A stretch of 37,747 bases of DNA. It comes from an uncultured Clostridia bacterium (GTDB lineage: Bacteria > Bacillota > Clostridia > Christensenellales > Borkfalkiaceae). Each line of letters starts with the position of its first letter. The stretch's first letter is position 1. The notes under the pieces are model-generated. The model searched no databases, was not told the DNA's origin, and was given only the letters and a program-made list of their open reading frames with translations. Positions 7,288 through 15,157 of the stretch are shown in pieces. Both the position numbers and the translations under genes were made by a program. The stretch covers positions 1 through 37,747 of the forward strand of contig CALVPY010000023.1 of NCBI GenBank assembly GCA_944354535.1, written 5' to 3'.

Positions 7288-7343
7288 ATGTCTACGATTG
7301 AAAAGAGCAGACGGAAGGGTTGTCATGCCCTCGCGGCGACATA

Positions 7344-7387
7344 GGCTCCCTTGTGTAAAGGGAGCTGTCACGAAGTGACTGAGGGAT
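7344..7387 (+). repeat. Two-hairpin intergenic repeat of a type common in gut Clostridia
   Basis: GCTCCCTT (7345-7352) pairs with AAGGGAGC (7358-7365); then GTCAC-GAA-GTGAC (7367-7379); then TGAGGGATTG. I recognise this pattern from intergenic regions of many gut Firmicutes genomes, where it occurs in numerous copies. The family name and function are not known to me. Confidence 0.6.
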
Positions 7388-7408
7388 TGTTCCCTGCTTT
7401 TTGACAAT

Positions 7409-7480
7409 CCCCCCTTACTCCCCCCGAATAGGGCTCCCACAAAAATGCACAGCATTTTTGTGGGACAGTCGCAAGGGGGG
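7409..7480 (+). repeat. Further copy of repeat module 3 nested in an outer inverted repeat
   Basis: A perfect 13-bp stem (7436-7448 with 7452-7464, loop ACA) preceded by GGGCTCCC is the third copy of module 3, also found at 7161-7189 and 31401-31431. It is enclosed by CCCCCCTT (7409-7416) and AAGGGGGG (7473-7480), giving a long double-hairpin element. From 7481 to 7588 I see no gene or clear structure. Confidence 0.6.
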
Positions 7481-7588
7481 CAGAATATAGAGATAGCCTC
7501 GCTACACACTTCTCTCCCCCCAATTCAATTCTGCTCATCTGCAAAGCCTCTCTTGAGCTCGCGACTATCGCGGGGTTTTCGTTTATAC

Positions 7589-7626
7589 AAAAAACAGCAG
7601 CGCACTTGCATACGCTGCTGTTTTTT
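7589..7626 (-). terminator. Terminator of the GH31-GDPD unit
   Basis: A perfect 14-bp stem, AAAAAACAGCAGCG (7589-7602) with its complement at 7613-7626, loop of 10. On the minus strand it ends in a run of six T and lies directly after the GDPD stop at 7628. Confidence 0.9.
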
Positions 7627-7627
7627 G

Positions 7628-8350
7628 TCATTCCAAAATATTTGTCGTGATGAAGTCTGCGCCCCAGGCGATCAGCCTTTCCGCGTCCCGAAGATCGTCG
7701 CACGTCCAGCAATTGACGAGGATGCCCGCCGCGTGCAGTTCAAAGATATTCTCTTCCGTGAGCGCCTGATAGGCGATATCCAGGTCGAACCCGTGCTCTT
7801 TGAGCCGAGCAATCAGCTCCGCGCTGTATTCGCAGCAGAGGAACTGTACGGCCTGGCGCGGACGGAGCTTACGCACCTCGACAAGGTTTTCAAAGCAAAA
7901 GGAGATGAAGATGACCCGATCGGGATCGTACTCCTGCTCGCAGATCGAGACGATCGCGCCGATGTGTTCCGCAGCCATGGGGTTTTTCAGCTCAATCACC
8001 GCCGTTTTCCCGTACCGCGCGCACACGGCAAGATATTCCGTCAGAAAGGGAAGCTTCAATGAGTCCGTAAACCTTTCTTTCCCCGCCTCCCTGACGCGGA
8101 GCGCGCGCAGCGCTTCCGCCGTACTGTTCTCCAGAGAGAGGTCTCTTTCGCACACTCTGCCCGTGCTGTCGTCGTGATGAACGAGATACTTCCCGTCCCG
8201 AGTGACGTGGACATCGCATTCCAGTCCGAAGTAGCTGCGGTTGCCCGCCGCCACAAAGGCGGGCAGCGTGTTCTCGCGCTCGATTCCCGAAAGCCCGCGG
8301 TGCGCGATCATGCGGGTGTGCCCCTTCTCCTGCAAAAAAACCGTATCCAT
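7628..8350 (-). CDS. Glycerophosphodiester phosphodiesterase (GDPD family)
   Basis: A 240-residue TIM-barrel enzyme that cleaves glycerophosphodiesters to sn-glycerol 3-phosphate and an alcohol. The start shows the family signature: MIAHRGLSG (catalytic His about 17), ENTLPAF (Glu metal ligand), ECDVHVTRDG (Glu/Asp metal ligands) and HHDDSTGR (second catalytic His). The C-terminal strands VNCWTCDD and GADFITTN are also characteristic. No signal peptide is present, so it acts in the cytoplasm. Length is normal. A GGGAAGAG site lies upstream of the ATG at 8350. It follows the GH31 gene by 48 bases and precedes a strong terminator, so it is the last gene of that unit. Its connection with the glycan genes is not obvious; it may handle glycerol-phosphate decorations or simply be carried along. 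Confidence 0.93.
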   Translation of the reverse strand: MDTVFLQEKGHTRMIAHRGLSGIERENTLPAFVAAGNRSYFGLECDVHVTRDGKYLVHHDDSTGRVCERDLSLENSTAEALRALRVREAGKERFTDSLKLPFLTEYLAVCARYGKTAVIELKNPMAAEHIGAIVSICEQEYDPDRVIFISFCFENLVEVRKLRPRQAVQFLCCEYSAELIARLKEHGFDLDIAYQALTEENIFELHAAGILVNCWTCDDLRDAERLIAWGADFITTNILE

Positions 8351-8398
8351 ATCCGTCTCTTCCCGGCTTCGGCGGCGGCGCCGCGCGCCGTCCTCCGC

Positions 8399-10915
8399 TC
8401 AGAAATAAAATTTCACGGTGTACGCCTTCGTCACATCGGTGCGGAAGGAGACGATGACGGTATCGGAATCGGGAGAGCACTTGCCTGCATTGAGCGGGAA
8501 GGTGCCCTCTTCCTTCGGCGTGCGGACAAACCCGACCGATTCCCCGTTCACGGTGATCTTCTTGGGTCTGCCGATCCCCTTCATCTGGTGGAATTTCACC
8601 GCAACTTCGCGTTCCGTGAAGGCGCGTTCGCCCGTGAACGCTCCCTCCGCCGCATCCAGCGTCACGACGAAGGCATTCTCGCCCTCTTCATAGTGCGCGC
8701 CGTACTTCGTCTTGCGGTACGCTCCGCCCTTGTATGCGGTCGTCTCGCCGTCGTCCTCGTAGAGGCACCCCGCATCCGAGGCGGCCTTGTCGGGATAGTA
8801 GTCGAGAACGAGCTTATCCCACTTCTGTTCCTTCGTATTCCTTGCCTCGTGCGCAAGCGGTACGATCGACCCGAGCCGCACGAAGAGCGGCATGGCGCGC
8901 AGCGCGTATGCCTTGCGGATGATCCTTCCGCCCGCATACACCTTGCCGTCGAACGTATCCAGCCATCTGCCCTCGGGGAGATAGACGGGGAGCACGCCTT
9001 CCTTCACGATCTGCTTATAGTAGAGGCCGATCGAGGCTTCTCCGCCCGCCTGGAAGTATTCGATGACGACCTTGTGCTTCTTTCCGCCCTCTACCACTTT
9101 GAGCGGGAAGCTCATCGCGGAGTGCAGCGTCTTGTCCTCGAAGACCTTTTCGCCGTCCAGATAGACCGTCGCCCCGTCGTCGCAGCGGATGATGAGCTGA
9201 ACATCCCGATCGAACAGCACTTCCGCCTCGAAACGCGCCGAGAAGTCGTACACCGGCACGCCCTTTTCGGGAGCGCAGTGGTTCCACATCTTGTCGAGCA
9301 TGGGGTACTGCGTCTTTGCAAGCGGCTTGCCTTCGCACTCCCTGCCCTCGTAATAGGTCGCCAGGATGGGCGAAGTGTAGTTCGCCTTCGGCACGGCTAC
9401 GGACTGCTTGCCCACGACGGGACGGATGAGCAGATCTTCGCCCAGCATATATTCATCGCCGCACCTTGCCGCACGCTTGTCTTTCGGGTAATTCCAAGCG
9501 AGGCGGCGGAAGATGGGCGCGCCCGTCTCGTAATTCTCGTGCGCCGCCGTATAGATCACGGGCAGCAGGCGATAGCGCAGGTTGTTGTACTCGCGCACGA
9601 TGTCCAGCGTCTCCTCATCAAACACCCAGGGATCGCGCGGCCGTGCGACCGTGTTCGTGCAGTGCGGGCGGAAGACGGGCGAAAGCGTGCCGAACTGCAT
9701 CCAGCGGACGAACAGTTCCTTTTCGGGATCGCCGATATGCCCGCCGCAGTCGGAATTCACATACGCGATGCCGTTCTCCGACGCTTTGAGCATGGTCGCC
9801 ACCTCGCGCGCGAGCGAATCGTCATCGCAGAAGATGTCTCCCGTCCACTGAATGGAATAGCGGTGCGAAGCGGTATCCTTGATCCCCTGATAGCACCCGT
9901 TGACGACGTTGACGACGTTCCCCATGACGACGGGGCGGCGGTAGACCTCTTTGTTTTTCGCCTGCTTCTGATAGAAGTGACGCGTAACGTCCGTAAAGAG
10001 ATACAGCCCGAACGTCTCCCAGAATACATTTTCGGAAGCGGACAGAAGGTGCGTGCCCCAGTTGCGGTCGTACCACCAGGTATCCAGGCCCAGCTCCATG
10101 AGCGCCTGCAGGTTCTTCTCGCGGTAGGCGATCTCGGGCCCGTCGAATACGCTCTCGGTGCCCTGAACGGGCTCGGGATGATCGTTGAACATCACCTCCA
10201 CCCCGTGCTCGTGCGCAAAGTCCAGAAAGCGCTTCATATCGGGGAAGAGCTTCTTGTTGATGTCGTATCCCCAGCCGTCGGCGCAGTCCCGCCAGTCGGT
10301 ATCGATGACCATGTTGTCGAGGGGGATATTGTGCTTTTCATAATCGAGGATGAGCTGCTTTGCCTCCTCTTCGGAGTAGGCATAGTACTTGCTCTCCCAG
10401 CCGCCCAGCGTGGAGAGGCGCACGAATTCGCTCCGCCCCGTCAGTTCCACATACAGGCGGCGCAGCTTCTTGAAATCCTTCCCGCAGAGGAGCAGGTACA
10501 CGTCCTGCACGTTCTCTTCCACGGAGTACTCCCCCTTCCTGTCCGCGGTGTACCCGCCTTCGGGGATGAGGATGCGCGGGCTGTCGGTGATCGCGAACAC
10601 CTCGGGCGTTTTGTCGAGCGCGGGAAGTTCGCCGCTGTTCTTCTGCTTGCGGTAGGTATAGACGCGCTGCCCGTTTTTTTCGAGCTTCACGCCCGCAAGG
10701 GTCTTTCCGCCCTCGGGCAGATAGAGCTCGTACTCTCCGAAGCAGATGACGTTCTCTTCCTGCGACCAGGCGATCCTGCTGTCTGCATACTGCGCACGGT
10801 CCGGGATAAAGAACGTGTCCCGAGCGCAGAACCCCTTCTTCCCCGCGCGCTCGATGCGCACCACCTCTTCGCTCATCAGCTGCACGCGGATGCCGCCATA
10901 GACGATCTGTTCCAT
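8399..10915 (-). CDS. Glycoside hydrolase family 31 with inserted PA14 domain
   Basis: An 838-residue cytosolic alpha-glycosidase. An N-terminal beta domain (1-170) leads into a TIM barrel with VIDTDWRD (about 203-210), a candidate nucleophile Asp283 in WWYDRNW, a candidate acid/base Asp360 in QWTGD, and SDCGGH (388-393). After the barrel, residues about 520-635 have the character of a PA14 domain (RCDDGATVYLDGEKVF, IEYFQAGGEASIGLYY), then the C-terminal beta domains with PLFVRLGSIVP and YYPD. Classical alpha-glucosidases carry D-M-N-E at the nucleophile, so this protein belongs to a divergent branch and its sugar specificity (glucose, xylose, galactose) is open. PA14 insertions usually shape the active-site pocket. 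AGGAGA precedes the ATG. It heads a unit with GDPD, under a promoter carrying the LacI-type operator. Confidence 0.92.
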   Translation of the reverse strand: MEQIVYGGIRVQLMSEEVVRIERAGKKGFCARDTFFIPDRAQYADSRIAWSQEENVICFGEYELYLPEGGKTLAGVKLEKNGQRVYTYRKQKNSGELPALDKTPEVFAITDSPRILIPEGGYTADRKGEYSVEENVQDVYLLLCGKDFKKLRRLYVELTGRSEFVRLSTLGGWESKYYAYSEEEAKQLILDYEKHNIPLDNMVIDTDWRDCADGWGYDINKKLFPDMKRFLDFAHEHGVEVMFNDHPEPVQGTESVFDGPEIAYREKNLQALMELGLDTWWYDRNWGTHLLSASENVFWETFGLYLFTDVTRHFYQKQAKNKEVYRRPVVMGNVVNVVNGCYQGIKDTASHRYSIQWTGDIFCDDDSLAREVATMLKASENGIAYVNSDCGGHIGDPEKELFVRWMQFGTLSPVFRPHCTNTVARPRDPWVFDEETLDIVREYNNLRYRLLPVIYTAAHENYETGAPIFRRLAWNYPKDKRAARCGDEYMLGEDLLIRPVVGKQSVAVPKANYTSPILATYYEGRECEGKPLAKTQYPMLDKMWNHCAPEKGVPVYDFSARFEAEVLFDRDVQLIIRCDDGATVYLDGEKVFEDKTLHSAMSFPLKVVEGGKKHKVVIEYFQAGGEASIGLYYKQIVKEGVLPVYLPEGRWLDTFDGKVYAGGRIIRKAYALRAMPLFVRLGSIVPLAHEARNTKEQKWDKLVLDYYPDKAASDAGCLYEDDGETTAYKGGAYRKTKYGAHYEEGENAFVVTLDAAEGAFTGERAFTEREVAVKFHQMKGIGRPKKITVNGESVGFVRTPKEEGTFPLNAGKCSPDSDTVIVSFRTDVTKAYTVKFYF

Positions 10916-11034
10916 GATTGTTCTCCTGTATCGTTTTATTTTTTAAGAACCGAAAGATGAAAAATAACAGGGCTCCCGAAGCAATTTCGCGCGCACTTCT
11001 GAGGCGATCCGATCCCCGCTCCGAAAACGCCCGT

Positions 11035-11063
11035 ATTCTATCATACATTTCCGAGAATGTAAA
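11035..11063 (-). promoter_or_regulatory. Promoter of the GH31 unit with LacI-type operator in the spacer
   Basis: Minus-strand -35 TTTACA (11063-11058) and -10 TAGAAT (11040-11035), spacer 17. The inverted repeat TACATT-6 nt-AATGTA runs from within the -35 through the spacer. The same arrangement, TTTACATT....G.AATGT, exists at the LacI gene promoter (27856-27884). The expected transcript has a leader of about 110 bases in which I see no other element. Confidence 0.75.
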
Positions 11064-11130
11064 CCAAATAGACGGGGGGTATGCCCGTTTTTTTAACAAT
11101 AACCTGCTTTTTTTTGCGGCGTGAAACCGC

Positions 11131-11210
11131 CTCCCGTCTTTACGCGTCCCGCCGCAAAAATAAGACGGGAAACCATCCTGCCGATGCGCCGGCAGCTCGT
11201 CTCCCGTCTC
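11131..11210 (-). terminator. Terminator after the permease genes, with possible alternative pairing
   Basis: On the minus strand GACGGGA (11208-11202) pairs with TCCCGTC (11170-11164), enclosing a CTGCCG/CGGCAG hairpin (11178-11195), and is followed by TTATTTTT: a terminator for the sugar operon. The downstream strand of the stem is also complementary to a second GACGGGAG copy at 11138-11131, and TTTTTGCGGC (11111-11120) is an exact inverted repeat of 11151-11160, so other folds are possible. Confidence 0.7.
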
Positions 11211-11268
11211 TTGCAAGATCAGCTCTTATTCCGCCGCAAAGGGCGCCGGCGGAACGCGCCGATACGCA

Positions 11269-12228
11269 TCACTCCTTGCCGCCGCCGAAGGTGATCCCTT
11301 CGATGAAGAAGCGCTGGCAGGCGAGATACACGATGATGAGCGGGACCATCGCCATGAGCGCCACGGCGCAGGTGAAGTTGTAATCGTACTGCGATTTCGC
11401 CATGTATTCGATGAGCTTTTGCAATACGATCTGCAGCGTCCACATCTGAGACTCCGCCGTCTCCAGATAGACGAGCGCGCCCGCATAGTTGTTGTAGCCT
11501 CCGACAAAGCCGAAGATGAACTGCGCGATGAGCGCGGGCTTGGAGAGCGGAAGGACGATGACGAAGAAGATCTGCCAAAAGCCCATGCCGTCGATCTCCG
11601 CCGCCTCGATGATCTCTTTGCCGATGCCGTCCAGATAGGGCCGCAGGAAGAACACCGTTCCCACGCTTGCAAACAGCCCCGGAACGACCAGAGGGAGCCA
11701 TGAAGCATACCCCTCCGTCCAGCCGATGTTCTGATAGAACATATAGCCGACGAACCCGAACGCGCCGAGCGGCACGAACATCAGGGTGACGGTGAACATG
11801 AAGAGGAAATTCTTGCAGGGGAAGGTATATTTGGAATAGCAATATGCCACCAAACAAGATTGCAGCAGGCTCGAACAGAGCGGCAGAAGGGTGATCCACA
11901 TCGTGTTGAGGAAACCGAGGAAGATGGAGGGGATCCCTTCGAAGATGTACGGATCGTCCATGAACAGGCGCTGATAGCCCTCTAACGACGGGTTTTTCGG
12001 CCACCAGATATACTCCGTTGCAGCGAGGTATTCGTCGCTGCTCGTGAGCGACGTCACAAGGACGATCATGAAGGGCGCCATCAGCCACAGGGTATAAACT
12101 GCAAGCAGCACATACAGAACGACCTTCCACGCATAGATCGGCTTGTGCCTTCTTTCCGATCCGCCTGCGGCGGGGCTATGCACTTCCGCACTTGCGGGAG
12201 GGATCTTTTCGGTTTTTGCGATCGCCAT
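11269..12228 (-). CDS. Sugar ABC transporter permease, MalG type
   Basis: A 319-residue inner-membrane protein with six predicted transmembrane stretches (VVLYVLLAVYTLWLMAPFMIVL near 40-60; then about 105-125, 140-160, 175-195, 230-250 and 285-305). The EAA loop EIIEAAEIDGMGFWQIFFVI, which docks the transport ATPase, is clear. Together with the permease at 12230 it forms the membrane channel of a CUT1-type oligosaccharide importer. I chose the ATG at 12228, one base after the upstream stop, with GGAGG nine bases before it; an upstream ATG at 12270 would overlap the neighbour without a better site. No ATPase gene is present in the window, as is usual for clostridial CUT1 systems that share an MsmK-like ATPase. 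Last gene before the terminator. Confidence 0.93.
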   Translation of the reverse strand: MAIAKTEKIPPASAEVHSPAAGGSERRHKPIYAWKVVLYVLLAVYTLWLMAPFMIVLVTSLTSSDEYLAATEYIWWPKNPSLEGYQRLFMDDPYIFEGIPSIFLGFLNTMWITLLPLCSSLLQSCLVAYCYSKYTFPCKNFLFMFTVTLMFVPLGAFGFVGYMFYQNIGWTEGYASWLPLVVPGLFASVGTVFFLRPYLDGIGKEIIEAAEIDGMGFWQIFFVIVLPLSKPALIAQFIFGFVGGYNNYAGALVYLETAESQMWTLQIVLQKLIEYMAKSQYDYNFTCAVALMAMVPLIIVYLACQRFFIEGITFGGGKE

Positions 12229-12229
12229 A

Positions 12230-13198
12230 TCAGTTTTCCTCCGCAGCTTTATTTCTCGCCCGGATGACAAAGAACGAGATCGCGAACGTCACAAGGAAGA
12301 GCGCCCAGCTGATGACCGAGGCATACTCCATTTCGCGGTTTTTGACACCCTTGAGATACACATAGTAGTTGACCGTGAGGCCCACGTCGTCGGGCCCCGC
12401 AACGCCCGTCCAGTCGACGGGGGCGAGGATGGTGACGGCATCGAATACGGCAAGGCCGTTCGTGATGCTGGCGAGCAGCAGAAAGAGCGTGACCCCCTTG
12501 ATCCCCGGGAGGGTGATGTGCCAGAACTTGTTCCAGCCGTTCGCCCCGTCGAGGCTCGCCGCCTCGTAGAGGGAGGGATTGACGTTCTTGAGCGCCGCCT
12601 TGAACATGACGATGCCGTATGCGGGGGCCTGCCACATGATGGTGATGTACACGCACCAGATGAGCCGCGTCGGATGATCGTAGCTGTTCAGCCATTCGAT
12701 ATTCTCCCCGATCAGGGAGTTAAGGACGCCGAGATCGGTGGAGAAGATCCACTTCCACATGATGGCGATCGCGATGGACGAACAGATGTACGGGATGAAG
12801 AAGATGACCTGAAAGACATTCGAAAACTTTCTGATCGCATTGAGGAGCACGGAGATGACGAGCGCGATGACGAGCGTTACCACCTGCGCGGTCGCAAGCC
12901 AGAACGTAGTCCCCCACGAACCCCAGAACCGTTCATCCCGGAACACTTCGACGAAATTTTGGAAATTGTTCCATTGCATCGTGGTGAGGTCGTTATTATC
13001 CATCTCCGTGAACATGGAGACGAACGACATCACGACGGGCACCCCACTGAAGACGATGAAGCTTATGATGGGAATGAGCGCGATCCCGAAACACAGCCAC
13101 TGCACGGGCTTCCACTTCTTTTTCTTGGGCGCCCGGGACGGCAGCAAGAGCGCAATGCCGTCCGCAGCCGCCGCGGCATCATTTTCTCTTGCAGTCAT
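12230..13198 (-). CDS. Sugar ABC transporter permease, MalF type
   Basis: A 322-residue membrane permease with a hydrophilic N-terminus (MTARENDAAAAADGIALLLP, KKKKW) and six hydrophobic segments beginning with WLCFGIALIPIISFIVFSGV (about 34-53). The EAA loop, YEAASLDGANGWNKFWHITLP (about 215-235), is intact and is the ATPase contact. It pairs with the MalG-type permease. The start at 13198 is one base after the stop of the binding-protein gene (TGACATG), so translation is coupled. Substrate is taken to be an oligosaccharide from the neighbouring glycosidases; the permease sequence alone does not define it. Confidence 0.93.
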   Translation of the reverse strand: MTARENDAAAAADGIALLLPSRAPKKKKWKPVQWLCFGIALIPIISFIVFSGVPVVMSFVSMFTEMDNNDLTTMQWNNFQNFVEVFRDERFWGSWGTTFWLATAQVVTLVIALVISVLLNAIRKFSNVFQVIFFIPYICSSIAIAIMWKWIFSTDLGVLNSLIGENIEWLNSYDHPTRLIWCVYITIMWQAPAYGIVMFKAALKNVNPSLYEAASLDGANGWNKFWHITLPGIKGVTLFLLLASITNGLAVFDAVTILAPVDWTGVAGPDDVGLTVNYYVYLKGVKNREMEYASVISWALFLVTFAISFFVIRARNKAAEEN

Positions 13199-13199
13199 G

Positions 13200-15086
13200 T
13201 CAGCGGATCCCCTTTATCACACAATACATATTGTTGAGCTCTTCCTTGGCGGAAGCACCGTGTCCTTCCGAAAATTCGCTCAGGGTCATGGTCCCCCGAC
13301 GAACATATCCGTTGAAGTCGTTCGCCCAGTTGGTGACCCACTGGCCGCTCTCGAAGTAGCCCCAGTCGCCGCGGCCCGTATTGTTCGCCATCATGGCGAC
13401 CGCATAGTAGTTCTTGCCGCGGTTGATCTCTTCGTTGTAGGCAAAGGCATCGCTGAAGAGGACGTCCTTCGCGGCGGGCGCCACGGTACCGTTCTTGGCG
13501 ATATACTGCTGTCCCTCGGTGGCGACCCAGCTGATGAAATCCCACGCCGCCTGATACTTCTCGGGATCGGAGCAGGCGGGGATGACGAGATATTCGGAGA
13601 TGCTCGCCGTCGTCGAATTACCGACGATGGGCGTTCCGTCCACCACCTTCAGTTCGCCCGTATAGACCTCTCCGTCATACTCTTCGCCGATGACCTTCAA
13701 ATATTCGTTGTCGATCGTCTCTTCCCCGTCATAATAGACGCTGCCGCCCACATATTCGCGGTAGGTCTCGCAGGGACAAATATCGAAGTTTGCCGCCTTA
13801 TCCTGCCGAAGCCTGTCGTTGATGGATTCGAGCTTGCCGCGCACCATGGCGATCTGTTCCGTGTTGAACCAGTTATCCGAAGAGCCGGTATCGGGATTCG
13901 CCACGCCGTAGCCCTTATACTCCACGCCGTCCACGACGTCCACGGGATTTGAGTTGTTTCTCGGGATCTGCAGAGAGACATACTCTTTGACCGCATTGTA
14001 CTGCGATTCGATGGCATACACGCCGTCCATCGAAGAAATATCCTTCTCGTTGACCCTGTCTTCATAGAGGACGATCTCGCCTGCCGAATAGGTGTTCCCG
14101 TTGATGACGGTGCCGTCCTTCGTGACGAGATAGTTGGGGCTCTTATCGAGCAGCGTGAAGTCGTAATCGGTGCCGTTGAAGCCCATGACGTCGCCGCCCA
14201 CCGACCAGCCGTAGTTGAACCAGTACTCGGACACAAAGCCGTAGTTCGAAGTCGAAGAAGGATTCCACTCCTTCGAGAAATACTTCAGAAGATAGCGCAT
14301 TTCCTCCCAATTCATGCCGATGCAGTCGTTGAACACCTTATAGACGGTGCGCCCGTCCAGCGTCTTGGAAGAGGTCGCGCCGTCGAAGGGCGCATTCTTG
14401 TATTCCGCATAGCCGTGCGGCTGCACATTCGGATATTCCTCGGGGAGCTCCTCTTCGGGGCAGGAGATGATGTTGATCCCCTGCGCTTTGAAGAGCGCGG
14501 CGTTATACCAGTTGAAGTGCGGATCGACGCCGTACGGAACGGCCATCAGGTTCTGCCCCGCGCCGATGACGTGCTTGGGAGCCCCCGCGCCCTGAGCGGC
14601 GTCCGGGTTGTACGTCATACGCCCCCAATTGAGCGCCTGTTCGGAGATGGTATTGTTCTTGAAGTCCTCGTCCGCTTCCGCGTAGGGCGTCAGATCGACG
14701 AATAAGCCGTCGGGCGCGCGGCGGCTGTCGCGCGTGATCATCAGCGCCTGCAGGCCGTTGTCGTTCTGCGAGTCGTTGACGGCGATGACGTTGCAGGCGT
14801 AATCTACGCTCTGCGTAAAGTAGTTGGAGGACGGCGAGCCGTTCCCGTTCTTCATCGTGACATAGACGCCGTCTTCCTCATAGCCGACGCCGTCGTTATA
14901 GGCTTCCAAAAGTTCGATCCACGAATCGCGCGACGTCGCATTGACGCTCGCGAGGAAGGTGATCTCCACTCGGTCGCCCTTCTCCTTTTCGCCGACCTGC
15001 GTGCCGCTGCCGCCGCAGCCCGCCAATGCAAAAGTGAGCGTCGTCGTCAGGCACATGAGCCCGATCCCTGCCTTTTTCAGTTTCAT
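13200..15086 (-). CDS. Extracellular sugar-binding lipoprotein of the ABC importer
   Basis: A 628-residue solute-binding protein, lipid-anchored: MKLKKAGIGLMCLTTTLTFALAGCGG shows a signal peptide with lipobox LAGC. The mature part is a family 1-type bilobal fold (VEITFLASVNATSRDSW near 40; GAGQNLMAVPYGVDPHFNWYN near 180, the usual 'Y..D....WYN' ligand-cleft region; the C-terminal ACSDPEKYQAAWDFISWVATEGQQYI). At 628 residues it is clearly larger than the usual 420-450, with extra segments rich in Asp/Tyr around 290-420, which may enlarge the cleft for long or branched oligosaccharides. AGGAGG lies 8 bases before the ATG. It is followed directly by the two permeases, coupled by 1-base gaps, and preceded by a GH3 gene at 71 bases. 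Confidence 0.9.
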   Translation of the reverse strand: MKLKKAGIGLMCLTTTLTFALAGCGGSGTQVGEKEKGDRVEITFLASVNATSRDSWIELLEAYNDGVGYEEDGVYVTMKNGNGSPSSNYFTQSVDYACNVIAVNDSQNDNGLQALMITRDSRRAPDGLFVDLTPYAEADEDFKNNTISEQALNWGRMTYNPDAAQGAGAPKHVIGAGQNLMAVPYGVDPHFNWYNAALFKAQGINIISCPEEELPEEYPNVQPHGYAEYKNAPFDGATSSKTLDGRTVYKVFNDCIGMNWEEMRYLLKYFSKEWNPSSTSNYGFVSEYWFNYGWSVGGDVMGFNGTDYDFTLLDKSPNYLVTKDGTVINGNTYSAGEIVLYEDRVNEKDISSMDGVYAIESQYNAVKEYVSLQIPRNNSNPVDVVDGVEYKGYGVANPDTGSSDNWFNTEQIAMVRGKLESINDRLRQDKAANFDICPCETYREYVGGSVYYDGEETIDNEYLKVIGEEYDGEVYTGELKVVDGTPIVGNSTTASISEYLVIPACSDPEKYQAAWDFISWVATEGQQYIAKNGTVAPAAKDVLFSDAFAYNEEINRGKNYYAVAMMANNTGRGDWGYFESGQWVTNWANDFNGYVRRGTMTLSEFSEGHGASAKEELNNMYCVIKGIR

Positions 15087-15157
15087 AATTCATACCTCCT
15101 GATCATGCTGCAGCGGGGCGTTAAGCCGGGCTGCGATTCCCAATGTGTTGCCGCAAG

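Noticed and set aside
7010-7378. 122-residue open frame in the repeat region
   Set aside because: It crosses several hairpin modules, has no ribosome-binding site, and the second repeat copy does not preserve the frame.
6936-7588. tRNA or riboswitch in the hairpin-rich intergenic region
   Set aside because: No cloverleaf, T-loop or known aptamer core was recognisable; hairpins are explained by the repeat modules.
8174-10960. 928-residue plus-strand open frame
   Set aside because: It is antisense to the GH31 gene, rich in Arg/His/Asp/Val in a way typical of shadows of GC-rich genes, and has no recognisable domain or ribosome-binding site.
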